Source: Silene conica (Eukaryota > Streptophyta > Magnoliopsida > Caryophyllales > Caryophyllaceae). Taken from it: a stretch of DNA of 64,000 nt. The stretch lies in assembly GCA_029255685.2 (NCBI GenBank), contig CM055313.2:47882079-47946078 (forward strand), read 5' to 3'. This document shows positions 1-11,007 of this stretch, one piece after another. The notes beneath the pieces were generated by a model. That model searched no databases and had not been told where the DNA came from. It was given only the letters and a program-made list of their open reading frames with translations. Position numbers and translations under genes: made by a program. Each line of letters opens with the position of its first letter. The first letter of the stretch is position 1.

Positions 1-142
1 TCTCGGTACCACTCCCTTGCTGAGTCTCGGAGAGAAAAAATGAACATTGTTTGCTTGATTTGATTCCTGGGTCACTCCATATGGGGGTGCAATAGAGCAT
101 ATATAATCCGTGACGATTTCTATATGCTTTACTGCATCCTCG

Positions 143-565
143 TTAGCCGCGCCCCCGAATTGATTTTTCTTCACCATGGAGATATAAGAAGGCTTGTCCT
201 CGAATGGTTTCCCCGTGCCCGTAGGTAGACTGAACCCTTTGTAAAAGGTCCTTCACCTGTGGCATGGAGTGATTGGTGATGCTTGCTTCTTCAGTCATCT
301 TTTCCTCTTTTTCAAAGGTTTGGAAGTAGTTGTTTATGGATGTTTTGGGTGTAGGTGGATTGTGAGGTGCTTGTGGTTGATTTGGTGTAGGTGTGTTATT
401 TTGTGGTGATGGTGGTGATGGTGGTTGATCAAAAATGTCTTCTTGGAATAGAGAAGATGGTGAACCTCCTTCCTTACTCTCTAGAAAACGCTTTTTCCTT
501 GCTCTAAGATTCCTCTCAAGCTCAAGATCAAGTGGTAGGAGTTCTCCTTGAACTGACCTGCGCAT
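143..565 (-). pseudogene. Truncated gag of the Athila/Tat-type element
   Basis: A 140-codon frame starts at 565, about 100 bp downstream of the primer site, where gag should begin. The N-terminus is basic and contains ELLPLDLELERNLRARKKR, resembling the start of Athila/Tat gag proteins. A Pro/Asn/Gln-rich stretch follows (about residues 48-75). A stop at 143-145 ends the frame far short of a normal gag of several hundred residues, and no capsid fold or zinc knuckle is reached, so this is probably a broken copy. Gag would package element RNA into cytoplasmic particles. Confidence 0.6.
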
Positions 566-663
566 AAGATGGAAACTACAAGAAAAAAGTGAGAAAGGTT
601 TAAGGAACTAAGTTCCTTAAACACAAAAACAAAAACAGAAAACAATAAACACTAGCGTCACCT

Positions 664-680
664 CCCCGGCAACGGCGCCA
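664..680 (-). other. Primer binding site for tRNA-Asp
   Basis: The + strand ccccggcaacggcgcca equals the 3' end of plant tRNA-Asp with CCA, so the minus strand would anneal that tRNA to prime reverse transcription. It lies 5 bp inside the LTR boundary at 686 and fixes the element orientation as minus. It is not a tRNA gene, because the rest of a cloverleaf is absent. Confidence 0.9.
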
Positions 681-685
681 AAATT

Positions 686-2270
686 TGACACCCGTCGTTG
701 AGGGGTGCCAAAGATAAGATTTATAAAACCTCGGCTGAAACTAGATAGCGAAAGTCAAGGGTCGAACCACAAGGAGGTGGGGAATGTTTATTGTTCTATG
801 TTGATATTTTAGGGTAACAAGTTGGGGCTTTGATTGACTGTTACTAAGACTAAATAAAATAAAGGCAAGGATAAGACGAAAATAAAGATAGAAATAAAAC
901 TATAGTAAAACGAATGCCAAGATGTTCGGGTAATAAAGAGCTACGATGGTATAAATCCTAAGTCAACATGTATTGCAGTCGCGTAAGGGGTGTAACATAT
1001 CCTTTCGGTCTATGGTACCTAATAGCTCCTTTCGGCCTATGCAAAATTAGTTCCTAGGTCTCACAAATATTGGGTGTCAACAATAAGGGCGATTCCTAAA
1101 TTCTAGGTCACATACCTTTCAGTCTTATGTAACCTAGTCGTCTTAAAGCGTTGACCAATGCTCTTCCCGTATCTTTCAACCTTGGGTAAGTCATTACTAA
1201 CATCCTATAAGTCTCCTTTCAGTCTCATTATAGGTTGCTATAGTCGACGAAGTAAGACAGAACTGAAAACATGCGCGAAGCCAGTCGACCGACCAGCTAC
1301 TGCAGTCGGCCGACCAACCACCTCAGTCAACCGACCAGTTAAGCTGGTCGGTCGACCAAAAGTCTGCTATAGGTTGTCTCGGGTGCTATACCATCTACGC
1401 AAATTACTTCCTACATCCTAACATATGAAATTAGCTACTCATAACTATGATAATAACAATAACAACGATTAAGAAAATAACATTCATAATAAATAACAAT
1501 CTAAACATGCGATAAACAACAAGGCTTTGGGATTCTAACCTAAACCGGATACTAGCAATTCTATAAAGATAACATTAACAAAAGTGAAATCAAAGGGAAA
1601 TTACCGAACAAGGATTAGGGCAGAAAAGACAAACTTTATTGAATCCGCGTGGAAAGATTGAATGTATACTAGGAACAATGCTAAAACTAGAGAAACTAAA
1701 CAAAAAATTAATAGAGGATTATTGTAAAACTAAGAGCTTGTCTCTGATAAAAAGCTAGATACTAATCCCTAATCACGTCATAGGTTTAAATAGAGATTAC
1801 AAAGGTGATTATCAAAAACCTAATCCGTGTATGGGCTTTACGGAAATTTCTGAAACTGCGACTTGGTCGACCGACCAAGTGATGCGGTCAGTCGACCGGT
1901 TATTGAGCCTGGTGGACTTCTGCTTCTGTATGTTGAGTTCTAGGCTTGAGATAACAGGTGTTATGGTCGACCGACCAGGGTAGTCGGTAGGTCGACCGGT
2001 TTTCCTGTGTGTCAGCCTTGAATTCGTCTAAATTTGATCTTTTGGTACTCGGTACGCGCTTTGAGTTGCTTCCTCCTCGTTCCTTGGTTATGCAAAAATC
2101 CCGAGGGTAGAAATTTGGTATAAAATCGCCTTAATTCCGCATAATTCTGCAAAAGAGCATAAAAACACGAAAGTAGACAATTGTTGGGAAATAAAGGCTA
2201 AAACATCGTAAATGAGCGCTAAAATGCGTGTTAAAATAGATGTAAAACATCATAAAATAGACACACATCA
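686..2270 (-). repeat. 5' LTR of the Athila/Tat-type element (about 1.59 kb)
   Basis: In element orientation the LTR runs from TGATGTGTGTC at 2270 to GGGTGTCA at 686, keeping the TG...CA ends. Its outer end resembles the two LTRs at 7526-8759 and 9128-11007, which also open with TGATGTGTG. It contains two clusters of paired GGTCGACC-type palindromes, near 1284-1360 and 1862-2000. No credible coding frame is present; short frames here are chance. Confidence 0.8.
1284..2000. repeat. GTCGACC/GGTCGAC palindrome clusters in LTR
   Basis: Cluster one (about 1284-1360) has four GTCGACCGACC-like units, some diverged to GTCGGCC or GTCAACC. Cluster two (about 1862-2000) has two pairs, each made of GGTCGACCGACC, a spacer of roughly 10 nt, and a GTCGACCGG-type copy. 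Each unit is largely self-complementary. Similar pairs occur in the copia leaders at 22515-22905 and 38815-39045. Confidence 0.75.
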
Positions 2271-3043
2271 GCACTGTTGACTGTGTTTAGCTCTTTTCTG
2301 AGTTGGGGTTAGTTCTAGATACTACTGTTTGCATCTGCTTGCCTGAGTTGGGGTACAGTGTCAGATATTGCTGAATGATTGTTTCTTTAAGAGTATTGAT
2401 TATTAGTTATTGTTTGTCCAAGGTATTGGACAACTCTTATTCTGAGTTCGTAAATGGTTTAAGGATAAAGACCCCCTGGCCAGGCAACCGGAAGGGAGAC
2501 CAGCTCTCGCTTCAAATAGTTTCCGAAGTTAGTTGAGGGCTTTTGCATTTGATGCATGTTGATATGAAGGTTGATATTTATATATATATATATATATATA
2601 CTTCGTATTTTATAATGTTGGAGTATGTTGGATGTTCTTATGTGTTAAATGTTGCTAACAATAGGTGGCTAGGAGAACTCTTGTCACTCCCCACTGATTG
2701 TAGCGTACAAGTTTTCATGTATGTAGGTACATGATGGTTACTGGAGGGTTACTGAGGCTAGCGAGCGATGGTCCTATCATCGATGACATACACTTTATCG
2801 TTTTAGCTAGACCTAGATTTTGTTATACATTTGAGTGCCTGTAGGGATATGCTATCCTGGGCTGCATTTTGTACTTGTGGTTTTCATACTTAGACTTACA
2901 TACTTATCTATTGTTCTTTTGTTTCCGCATGTATAGTTTTGTTTAATTCACCACGTTCTTAGACATGCATGTTAAAGATTAAATTCCGCGTAAATTTTGG
3001 CATGTTTGTATGTTTTTTTTCCGCTGCGACGAGGGGTTTTACA
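2271..3043 (+). repeat. 5' LTR of gag-only gypsy element G0 (3' part)
   Basis: This is the downstream part of a long LTR whose start was separated by the Athila/Tat insertion. It ends in gaggggttttaca and is followed at 3046 by a tRNA-Met primer site. It contains repeated ctgagttgggg motifs (2294-2350), a block with accggaagggagacc near 2487, and a block with ctccccactgattg near 2688. All are recognisable, with divergence, in the minus LTR 3493-8864 and the dimer LTRs, so these are related subfamilies. Confidence 0.8.
2574..2600. repeat. (TA)n microsatellite
   Basis: A run of alternating T and A about 25 bp long lies inside the G0 5' LTR. It is a simple repeat with no evident function. Confidence 0.9.
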
Positions 3044-3045
3044 GT

Positions 3046-3057
3046 TGGTATCAGAGC
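3046..3057 (+). other. Primer binding site for initiator tRNA-Met (G0)
   Basis: tggtatcagagc is complementary to the 3' end of plant initiator tRNA-Met and starts 2 bp after the LTR end at 3043. This is the usual primer of plant chromoviruses. Confidence 0.9.
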
Positions 3058-3215
3058 GTTATCGCTCCCGACGCACTCATCTAACCCCCAACCATAACTT
3101 GACCATATAACCAAATAATGAATGAGAGATGGGGCAGATTTAAGGACTTATTATTGTAGTCTGTTTGTGCCTTGTTTGGAATACGTCTAACGGTTTATTC
3201 TTTTGTAATTGAAGA

Positions 3216-3492
3216 ATGACGGAGCTAACCGATGCCGAGAATGCTTTGACGCATGCCCTCATTCAAACTCTCCCGAGTTATATAACTTTGGCGGGTGTGC
3301 CCTCTTCTTCATCGCAAACATCGGGAAGTAACCAACCTAGAGGATTGGCTTGTATTATTGCTCAAATGTGGAGAAATGCGGCTAGGACCTTCGACGGAGA
3401 GACCAGTTCTGTGGTCCTCACCGCATGGCTCTTTGACACGGAAAGGAACTTCATGATATATGGTGTTCGTCCTGAGGATCAGATCCGCGTAG
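3216..3492 (+). pseudogene. G0 gag, N-terminal part
   Basis: The frame starts at the ATG at 3216 (MTELTDAENALTHAL...) and runs into the retrotransposon gag region with QMWRNAARTFDGE and TAWLFDTERNF. It is cut at 3492 by the solo LTR 3493-8864 and resumes at 8865. The same start is seen at 40613 and 48445 in the dimer, but there the codon after MTEPTNDENAET is a stop, while G0 still reads through. Gag would form the particle shell. Confidence 0.8.
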
Positions 3493-3743
3493 TGTAAAAC
3501 CCCTCGTTTAAGTGAAAAAGTAAAACATACAAACATGCCAAAATTTACGCGGAATTTAAACTTTAACATGCTAGATTAGAACGAGGTGAATTAAAACAAC
3601 ACTATACAAACTGAAGTGATCAAAACATAGATAAGTATATAAATCTAAGTATGAACCCTAAGTACAAAACACAACCTGGGATGGCACATCCCTACAGGCA
3701 CTAAAATATATATCAAAACTAGGTCTTGCTAAAACGATAAACG

Positions 3744-5260
3744 TTTGAATGGTGAGCAGTTTGGGTTTTTCCAAGGGAAAAGAGGGATTAGACAAGGAGA
3801 TCCTCTCAGTCCTCTGTTATTTACAATATGTATGGAGTATCCCACTCGAATCCTGCATACACTACTTCTCATATGCCTTTCACATTCCACCCTGTGTGTA
3901 AACCTATGAGACTGTCATGCTTGATGTTTGCTGATGATTTGCTTCTATTCAGTATGGGGGATGTGCATTTGAGATCTTTCTCAACCTTCTCCCATGCATC
4001 TGGACTTAAAATGAGCCAAGGAAAATCCAATGTGTACTTTGCTGGAGTCAAGGATCCCATTAAGCAAGATATTGTTCAGGTTTCAGGTTGCAAGGAAGGA
4101 CAGTTACCTTTCAAATACCTTGGAGCCCCTATTAAAGCTATTAAGGATTGTCAACCTCTTATTGATAAAGTGGTGGAGAGGATTAGAAGACTTGGGGCAA
4201 AAAAGCTTTCCTATGTTGGTAGGTTGGTGCTGGTTCAGTCTGTCCTGGCTACCCTCATCAATTACTGGTCTTCCATGTTTATTCTGCCTGCAGCAGTCAC
4301 CAAACAAGTAGATGCCATCTGCAGGAACTTTTTATGGGCTGGAGATGCTGACTATATGAAGGTCCCCTTGGTAGCATGGGATAAAGTATGCATGCCATAC
4401 AAAGAAGGAGGCCTAAATCTGAAACAAGCTAAGGTATGGAATGCTGCTGCCATTGCTAAACTAACAGTATGGGTGAGCAGTAATGCAACAAAGCTTTGGG
4501 TGCAGTGGGTGCACCATGTTTATCTGAAAGGCAATTCTTTGCAGGACTATAATCCTCCTCCTGATTCCCACTGGTACTGGAAGAAAGTCTGCAATTTTAG
4601 GGTGAAAATGCAACAGGGTTATGAAGCAGGTGCATGGACTTGGTCTGGTGTGAATGGTTATACAATTGCCAAAGGTTATCAATGGATGGGGAAGAAGGCT
4701 GAACTGGTAGAGTGGCACAAGCTGGTTTGGAATAGGTGGACAGTGCCTAAACACAGAATTGTTGCTTGGATGTATCATCATCAGGCTATGAATACTAAAT
4801 ACAAGCTTAAGACCATTAATATCATATCTGAAGATCTCTGTTGTATCTGTGCAGCCGCATCAGAACAACTACAGCATCTGTTTTGTGAGTGCTCATATAG
4901 CAGCATGATTTTGAAGGGGATTCAGGACTGGTTGCAGTTCATAATTGATGACAGTATAAGCATCCACAGAAGGTTGAGGCTCAGAGGGACTAAGATGCAA
5001 CGAGCAGTGAGGAATGAAGCTTTGAATGCACTAGTGTATCATGTATGGTACCAAAGAAACAAGAGTCGATGTGAGCAACATTTGATTAGGCCTACTGTTG
5101 TGCTAGGAATAATAAAGCAGGAATTAATTTCTATGTTTAAAAGTAGAATGCCTTCTAATCTTAGCACTCATGATCAGTCCTTTCTCCAAGGTCTTTTCTA
5201 GGTGCCTCTTGTAATCTTTCTTGATATATAATACTTACCCTTTACCAAAAAAAAAAAAAA
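3744..5260 (+). mobile_element. 5'-truncated L1-type LINE
   Basis: The fragment starts inside the reverse transcriptase and ends in a poly(A) run at 5247-5260. It is flanked by a direct repeat of aaaacgataaacg (3731-3743 and 5257-5269; the A residues are ambiguous with the tail). Removing it restores LTR sequence matching the sister LTR at 2271-3043. 5' truncation, poly(A) and a 10-15 bp TSD are hallmarks of target-primed LINE insertion. Confidence 0.9.
3745..5201 (+). pseudogene. LINE ORF2 remnant: reverse transcriptase C-terminus and zf-RVT domain
   Basis: Frame 3745-3862 encodes the RT motif GFFQGKRGIRQGDPLSPLL. The reading then shifts (a 2-nt gain or 1-nt loss near 3862) into the long frame 3828-5201. 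That frame carries the catalytic FADD motif (MFADDLLLF), the thumb region (FKYLGAPI), and a C-terminal zf-RVT domain with WNRWTVPKHR and a CCxCxxxxExxxHLFxxC pattern. The endonuclease and the N-terminal RT are missing. The family copies its RNA into DNA at a nicked chromosomal target. The order RT then zf-RVT without RNase H fits plant L1-clade elements. Confidence 0.9.
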
Positions 5261-5689
5261 CGATAAACGGGTAAGTGATCGATGATAGGATCATCGCTCA
5301 ATAGCCTCTGTAACCCTCCAAAGCCATCATGTACCTACATACATGAAAACATGTACGCCACAATCAGTGGGGAGTGACTAGAGTTATCCTAGCCACCTAT
5401 TGTTAGCAACATGTAACACATAAGAGATCCAAAATACTCCAACAATTATAACATGCGAAGTACAAACAACAACCTTCATATCAACATGCATTAAATGCAA
5501 AGGCGCTGAACTAACTTCGGAAACTATTTGAAATGAGAGCCGGTCTCCCTTCCAGTTGCCTGGCCGGGGGGTCTTTCACTCCAAACCATTTACGAAACCA
5601 GACTAAGAGTCGTCCAATGCCTTGGATGAACAATACTAAGATAAACAATACTCAATACAAACACTCGTTCAGCAACATCTGACTCTGTA

Positions 5690-6240
5690 CTTCAACTCAG
5701 GCAACCAGATGCAATCAGCAGTATCTAGAACTAACCCCAACTCAGGCAAGAACTAAAGACAATCAGCAGTGTCCAAGTCACACCCCAACTCAAGTAAACT
5801 TGGTACACAAAGTCAGCAAGCATACATCCGTAAACCGCAACTCAGGCACGAATAGATACCAATCAGCTAATAATGGTTCATAACGCAACTCAGTCAGAAC
5901 CATTAGCCTTCGAAATGAATCAAATCCCAACTCAGATTCAATTCACCACGGTGAAACAAACTCACGGAAGGACAGAGGTCCCAACTCAGACATCACCTAC
6001 CGCATCATCCATACACGTGACGGTCCAGAGGTCCCAACTCAGACATGTCCGCCACGCCACAAACACTCACATGTCAAACTAGAGGTCCCAACTCAAACAT
6101 ACCTTGACATGCATCAGACATCAGTACATATCGTACACTAGCGGCCCCAACTCAGACATATTCCGATATGTACTACAACCAAGTCCTTAGTCCTAACTTT
6201 ACAGACCTCTAATCAACACTTAATTGACCCCATGAACTTA
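5690..6240. repeat. Degenerate CCCAACTCAGACAT repeats in LTR
   Basis: Ten or so copies of ccaactcag(a/g)cat-like units recur at irregular spacing of roughly 45-80 bp inside the solo LTR. The same motif in the opposite sense (ctgagttgggg) is in the G0 5' LTR at 2294-2350. The dimer LTRs carry a different repeat (atgcgttgagttttcgcctc) at the equivalent place. Confidence 0.7.
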
Positions 6241-6359
6241 GTTGAGGGAGAGCCGGTTTCCCTTTCGGTTGGCCGACCGGGGGGTCTCTATCCTTATGGT
6301 AAAACCTTATGCCAAGAATCAAGCAAATCGGACAAACCGATCAAAAGTTAAATACGATT

Positions 6360-6682
6360 TTATACGGAAGAGGGCTCTCAACCGGTTGCAGACAAGCTGC
6401 CGGTCAGTCGGCTAACAACCCCACCAACACAGCCTATTTGAAAATCAAAATAACGAGGAAAGGGTCCCCAGCCGGTCGACCCGGCTGGGAGACCTAACTC
6501 CTTAATTCCTCCTACTTAAACGTAAAAACAGCTCACAAGGAGTCTCAGCCGGTCGACCGGTGCCCGACCACCCTGCTGAGCACCCCAGCACACAAACTTT
6601 CTTAAAATACGAAGAACAACAAGAAGGGCTCTCAGCCGGTTGACCGGCTGGCGGTCGGCCGACCGGCTCAGAGTCCCTGAGC
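6360..6682. repeat. GC-rich CAGCCGGT...ACCGGCTG hairpin array
   Basis: Four blocks near 6370-6415, 6465-6495, 6540-6585 and 6627-6675 contain self-complementary CAGCCGG/CCGGCTG words bounded by gggctctcag or gagtct-type arms. They correspond to the hairpin arrays in the dimer LTRs at 21045-21423, 44947-45345 and 52780-53195. The local GC content is far above the surrounding AT-rich LTR. Confidence 0.75.
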
Positions 6683-7130
6683 ACGAAATCGCATTTTTCG
6701 ACAATGATACAAACTCCTACAATTCGATAAGAAGCTTATAATTTGCAACAACAATGATTTGCCCAGCATATTAACACACATATGAAACATATTCAAGCAC
6801 TTAATCATCAAATGAGACCATCCTAGTATCAATTCATCATATCCATCGCAATTCATCCAAAATGTGAAAATGAGCATATGAGACATATGGAACTTCAGAA
6901 TCATCAACTTAATCATATATTAAACATATAAAACAGATTCCTAACATGTTCCTATACTCATACTTCAACAAATCCTCATAATTTCAGAAAGAACACCACA
7001 ATTAATCACAAAACATGTTAATATCACAAAATAGGTCGAGTTACTCATAATTGTTACCTTTAAGTGTCTTTTGCTCCGCTTTCTTCCTCCACAACTTGCA
7101 AGGCAACCTCAGGAACGACTAAGCCAACTC

Positions 7131-7270
7131 CTAAGAACAGAAAAGACGGAAATTAGGGGCTTAAGACGGAATAGGGCAAAACAGCCCCAAAACGGAACGT
7201 CGAGAAACGGAAATTAAAAGTGATAGAAAGATCACAAATTTCGAGAGGATTCCGAATATATAAATTTTAC
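7131..7270 (-). other. 140-nt GT...AG intron-like segment in LTR
   Basis: On the minus strand AATCAAG is followed by GTAAAATTT, and 140 nt later GTTCTTAG is followed by GAGTTGG. The same boundaries and the same 140-nt length occur at 19410-19549, 20462-20601, 44367-44506 and 52200-52339. Splicing is inferred from sequence only. Confidence 0.55.
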
Positions 7271-7525
7271 CTTGATTCGAGTTGAAGAAGGCCTTGAGAT
7301 GATCTTTTGAAGTTTTAAAGAAGGAGAGAAATGGTGTTTTATGTTTAGCAGTAAAAGGGTGTTTGAGGAGAAATGGGATGTCGTTGGAAGGAGAACAAGG
7401 GTTGTACTTTTATCTACTTGAGTCGGATTTGCTTTATTTAAGTGGACGGAAATTTAAGACGGGATTAACAAGTGAACTCGACACTTAAGGATGAAACAAG
7501 TTTTAAGACGGAATTTAACGGGAAT

Positions 7526-8759
7526 TGACACGGCTGTCGCATCCCTATCAAAAATAAAACCTAACTGGTCTCAACTAAATGTAGCGGAGGTAGTCGGGTA
7601 TCGTATACACAGGGAGATGGAATTTTACAGCTTGAGCAAGTCCGTCTGAAGTAACCAAATTTGAGGGTTTAGTAAATTGTCACTATAACTACAAGGAAAA
7701 GAGAGAAGGGAAAATAAGAAAAGGGAACACTAGGATTTTCGGTTCACCATGGCAACTAAGTCTGGTCTACAAACTTAGGACACCCTAATTGCGGTATGTG
7801 GGTATAGAAAAGGTCCTTATGGTCCGCTATTCACCCTAAAACTATACTAACTTAGCTTCTGCCCTAATTAGTATGGTCCTAATAATCGTCGCAGAACTAC
7901 CCCTAAACCAATCTTCCGATTTAGGCCAAGAGGGTTTCTAAACAGTCAATTGAGTGCGTCGACTCAAACAATTAACAGAAATCAAAATGCGAAGGATACA
8001 AACAAACCGAATTACGGGTATCAAAAACTAGTAAAACAACCTATGTCATGGCTACCCTAAATCCTAGTCTGTAAATTAGCTACACATGACTAAAAGGGGA
8101 GCAACTCTAACAACGATTCACATATACAGAAACATGGCAGAAACTTCATAAGAATTGACATAAGATTAAAAGACGAAATACCGGAATTATATAGCATACG
8201 ATGAATGGAAGAAGAGAATCCGCTCCGAATACAAAAGAAAAGTGTCGAACTAAAGACTAAAGAAAAATTATGGAGAACAAACCCTCGATCGAGAAGAATC
8301 CTCAGGCATATGCTCGATCGAGAACAACATATACTCGATCGAGATCTTCAACACGGCAAACAATTCGACCGAGAATGAGGGTCTCTCGACCGAGAGACAA
8401 TGACTCAGCATACACTCGATCGAGCACAATTAAGCTCGATCGAGCACTTCCTCGTACAAAAACAAGTCGATCGAGACACAGAACTCTCGATCGATGAGCT
8501 TCGAACACTCGAACATCCTTTCATCCTTTAAGATTCATTCTACGCATCTTGATACAACAAGTTTTCATTCCGACATCCCTATGCAAGCTCGAAAGATCAT
8601 AAAAAGGCGAACTTGACTCCACTCCGGTTCGTTCCTGCAAATAACGCGAAACAAACCAAAGTAGACTATTCGAGGGATAAACGTAGCAAAATACTACGGA
8701 AAAGGCGTACAAATGTGTGCCTAAAAGGCCAAAAAGGTCTATATGAAATGCACACATCA
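7526..8759 (-). mobile_element. Solo LTR of a TGATGTGTG-type gypsy family (1.23 kb)
   Basis: In its own orientation it begins TGATGTGTGCATTTC at 8759 and ends CGTGTCA at 7526. The flanks ggaat (7521-7525) and gaaat (8760-8764) match at 4 of 5 bases. Joining the flanks restores the surrounding LTR, which matches the G0 LTR around 19150. The first 120 bp align by eye with the solo LTR starting at 9128, so they are one family. It holds a CTCGATCGAG array at 8285-8500. No coding frame is credible. Confidence 0.8.
8285..8500. repeat. CTCGATCGAG palindrome array
   Basis: About nine copies of ctcgatcgag or near variants (cgaccgag, gtcgatcgag) recur every 20-35 bp. Each copy is a perfect or near-perfect palindrome. 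A matching array is at 9581-9765 in the opposite-orientation solo LTR of the same family. Confidence 0.85.
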
Positions 8760-8864
8760 GAAATTATAAATTAAAACTTACGAAATATTATTAAAATAAT
8801 ATTATACCTTCGAAATTACTTTTAAATACTAAAATATTATTTAACGAAAATACGGGATGTTACA

Positions 8865-9127
8865 CGTAACATCTCAGTTCTTGGTTCATGAGGCTAGACG
8901 TTGGTGGATAACGTTCAGCTCTCCTGCTACTCGCGACCCTTCTTTCACTTGGAGTCGTTTCAAGACTCTTCTTGGCATGAGGTTTTACCATAAGGATATA
9001 CGCCAACATAAGATGAACGAGTTCATGAACCTTCCCCAAGGAACCCTTTCTGTTCAAGCATTCACCAACCGATTTGAGGAGCTAATCCAATTTGTCCCAT
9101 AGCTAGTCGAGAAAGAAGAGGACAAGG
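8865..9127 (+). pseudogene. G0 gag, middle part
   Basis: The frame resumes after the solo LTR with SQFLVHEARRWWITFSSPA and continues SFTWSRFKTLLGMRFYHKD to FTNRFEELIQFVP. This is the retrotransposon gag core, and it matches 40888-41150 in the dimer. At 9100-9102 a CAG codon seen in the dimer is TAG, a stop. It is then cut at 9127 by the next solo LTR. Confidence 0.8.
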
Positions 9128-11007
9128 TGATGTGTGCATTTTATATAGATCTTTTAGGCCGTATTAGCACACATTTCTATGCTTATTTCGTAGTATTTTG
9201 CTACAAATATCCCCCGAATAGCCTACTTTGGTTTGTTTTGCTATTTTGCAGTTTTGAGGCGGAGAAGATCATAATCAAGCCTAAAACATGTCCTTATGCA
9301 TGCATTTAGGAGAAGATTTGAGTCGGAGCTTGTTACTACTCGTTTTGAGATGCGCATAGGAGCAACAAAGTCTATCAAGCGAAGGAAGAACTTCAATTTG
9401 CAAGTACCTACTATGGAGAGCCATATCTCGAGTTCTACAATAGATAATCAAGTAATTCTAATTGGAGATGAAATCTTATCCTCTTAGCTTTCCAACGCCA
9501 CCAAGAACGCTTGATTTGAGCGACTAACAAAGAAATGGCGGCCATTTGAAATTCAGTGCGCAGTGCAGGAAATACACGCTGCTCGATCGAGAGGTTTTGC
9601 TTCTTAAAGTCCTCGATCGAGAGGTTTTGCTTCTTAAAGTCCTCGATCGAGAGGTTTTTGTTCCTAATCTCCTCGATCGAGAGCTTTTGATACCCATTGT
9701 TCTCGATCGAGAGTTTTTCATACCCATTGTTCTCGATTGAGAGGTTTTTCTTCTCGATCGAGAGCCTTGTCGGTAACTGTTCACTTTCCCGAGAGCTTTT
9801 GTCAGTTTTTCTTTTGTGTCTTTTATAAGAACTCGTTTGTGAGTTCTTTTAGGTCATCTTTTATCTTTCTTTTTTTCAGAACTCTTCTTGTCAGCCGTCA
9901 CAATATTTCTTACTCAATAATTTTAGTTTTTCTTCTTTTAACTCAAGGATTGTATACGGGTTTAATTCTGTTCTTACACCGGTTTCTATCTGGCTGTAAT
10001 CTCTCTTTCTCCTTTTATATTATTGTTTTCTGTTTGCTTAATCACTGCTTCGTCTCGCTGTTTTCATTCCGTTTTCGTTCGTTATTTATCTCGGTATTGG
10101 TGCTTTGTATTCCGTCTGTTTTCGTACTTTTTGTTTCGATATCTCTGTTCTTGTTCTTCTTCTTATTACCATTTTTCGTTTGTTTTTGTTCACACAATTC
10201 ATACTGCTGGTTGCTCGTATACTATCTCGGTTTTCGTGCCCCTATTTCTCGCTTAGTATCTCGAAAACCGTTCTCCTTTACCTCGTCTTATCTCGTTTTT
10301 TTTATTCCTTTTTTATTCACTGTCTTATTATCCTGTTTTCATCCTATTCTTGCTATGTCGATTGTTAACATGATTATTGTATTTGTATCCGTCTATAATT
10401 TCGTTATGAATAGCTAAATTTTTTATATGTCGGGATGAGGGAAACTGTGTCTTATGCATGATAGGTTGTAACCGGGATGGGTAGTTTTGCGGTAGGAATT
10501 ATCGTTAAGCAATATAATTGTGTTTGGTTGAATGAGTATACGCAGGAGACCATTCGTTTAGTTAAACCCCGACCTAGACCGGAAGGTTGGAAGGGTAAGA
10601 CTTGCTTAATAATAATAATTAGTTTCTGTGAGGGTGGAAGTCAAGCAGAAATGACCTTAGGGCGACATAAGACCGGAAGGTATAGTCGGGTTAGAGACGT
10701 GACTGTAATAACCTAGCCCTTCCTACCAATAATTTGACCAACCTAGTTTATACCGATAATGCTGAAGACACAGTGACCCGAAATCCTGGCATATTCCTCT
10801 TTTCTGAATTTATTTTATATCTTTCTCGCTTCTTTCCGTAGTTTAGATAAAACAATTTTAAACCCCCATTTTGTGACATTCCGACAGACCAATTTAGACA
10901 GATAACTAGCAACTTTGCCTCCCTGTGGAGATCGACCCTATTTAGCGCTAGCTTTCGTTAGTAGATAGTATTAGGTTATTATTTTTGGTACTGAAACGAC
11001 GGTATCA
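9128..11007 (+). mobile_element. Solo LTR of a TGATGTGTG-type gypsy family (1.88 kb)
   Basis: It begins tgatgtgtgcatttt and ends cggtatca, with a perfect 5-bp TSD caagg at 9123-9127 and 11008-11012. G0 gag reads across the site. Near its 3' end is the block tccctgtggagatcgaccct (10920-10939), a common feature close to the end of Athila/Tat-type LTRs. A CTCGATCGAG array occupies 9581-9765, and 9780-10420 is a T/C-rich stretch whose long open frame looks like compositional chance. No interior is left. Confidence 0.9.
9581..9765. repeat. CTCGATCGAGAGGTTTT tandem array
   Basis: Six tandem units with a period of about 34 bp each contain ctcgatcgagag followed by (g/c)tttt and a cttaaagt- or cccattgt-like spacer. 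The core is palindromic. It matches the array at 8285-8500 in core but not in spacer. Confidence 0.85.

Larger units (their letters stand above)
1..2270 (-). mobile_element. Athila/Tat-type Ty3/gypsy element, 5' end (continues beyond window)
   Basis: Reading right to left, this is the 5' part of an LTR retrotransposon: an LTR (2270 to 686), a primer binding site matching the 3' end of plant tRNA-Asp (680 to 664), a leader, and the start of gag. The rest lies left of the window. The right end sits in the 5' LTR of the older gag-only element G0, because the sequence from 2271 onward matches that LTR family. A tRNA-Asp primer and a gag beginning with an ELLPLDLELER-type motif are typical of plant Athila/Tat gypsy elements; assignment to the group, not to a lineage, is justified. 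The TSD cannot be checked because the other end is outside. Confidence 0.8.
3493..8864 (-). mobile_element. Solo LTR of a Tekay/Del-like gypsy subfamily, holding a LINE and another solo LTR
   Basis: In its own orientation it begins TGTAACATCCCG at 8864 and ends GAGGGGTTTTACA at 3493. The flanks cgtag (3488-3492) and cgtaa (8865-8869) form a TSD with one mismatch, and G0 gag reads across the site. Without its two inserts it is about 2.6 kb. There is no interior, so it is a solo LTR left by LTR-LTR recombination. It contains ccaactcag repeats, the GC-rich hairpin array near 6360-6680 and a 140-nt intron-like segment. The stretches 5270-7525 and 8760-8864 are LTR sequence without genes. Confidence 0.85.

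Noticed and set aside
664..680. tRNA-Asp gene fragment
   Set aside because: Only the 3' end complement is present, next to an LTR boundary. It is a primer binding site.
9737..10417. 226-codon open frame rich in Phe, Ser, Leu and Val that looks like a membrane protein
   Set aside because: It lies in a T/C-rich part of a solo LTR with a perfect TSD. Overlapping frames are open as well, which is what such composition gives by chance.
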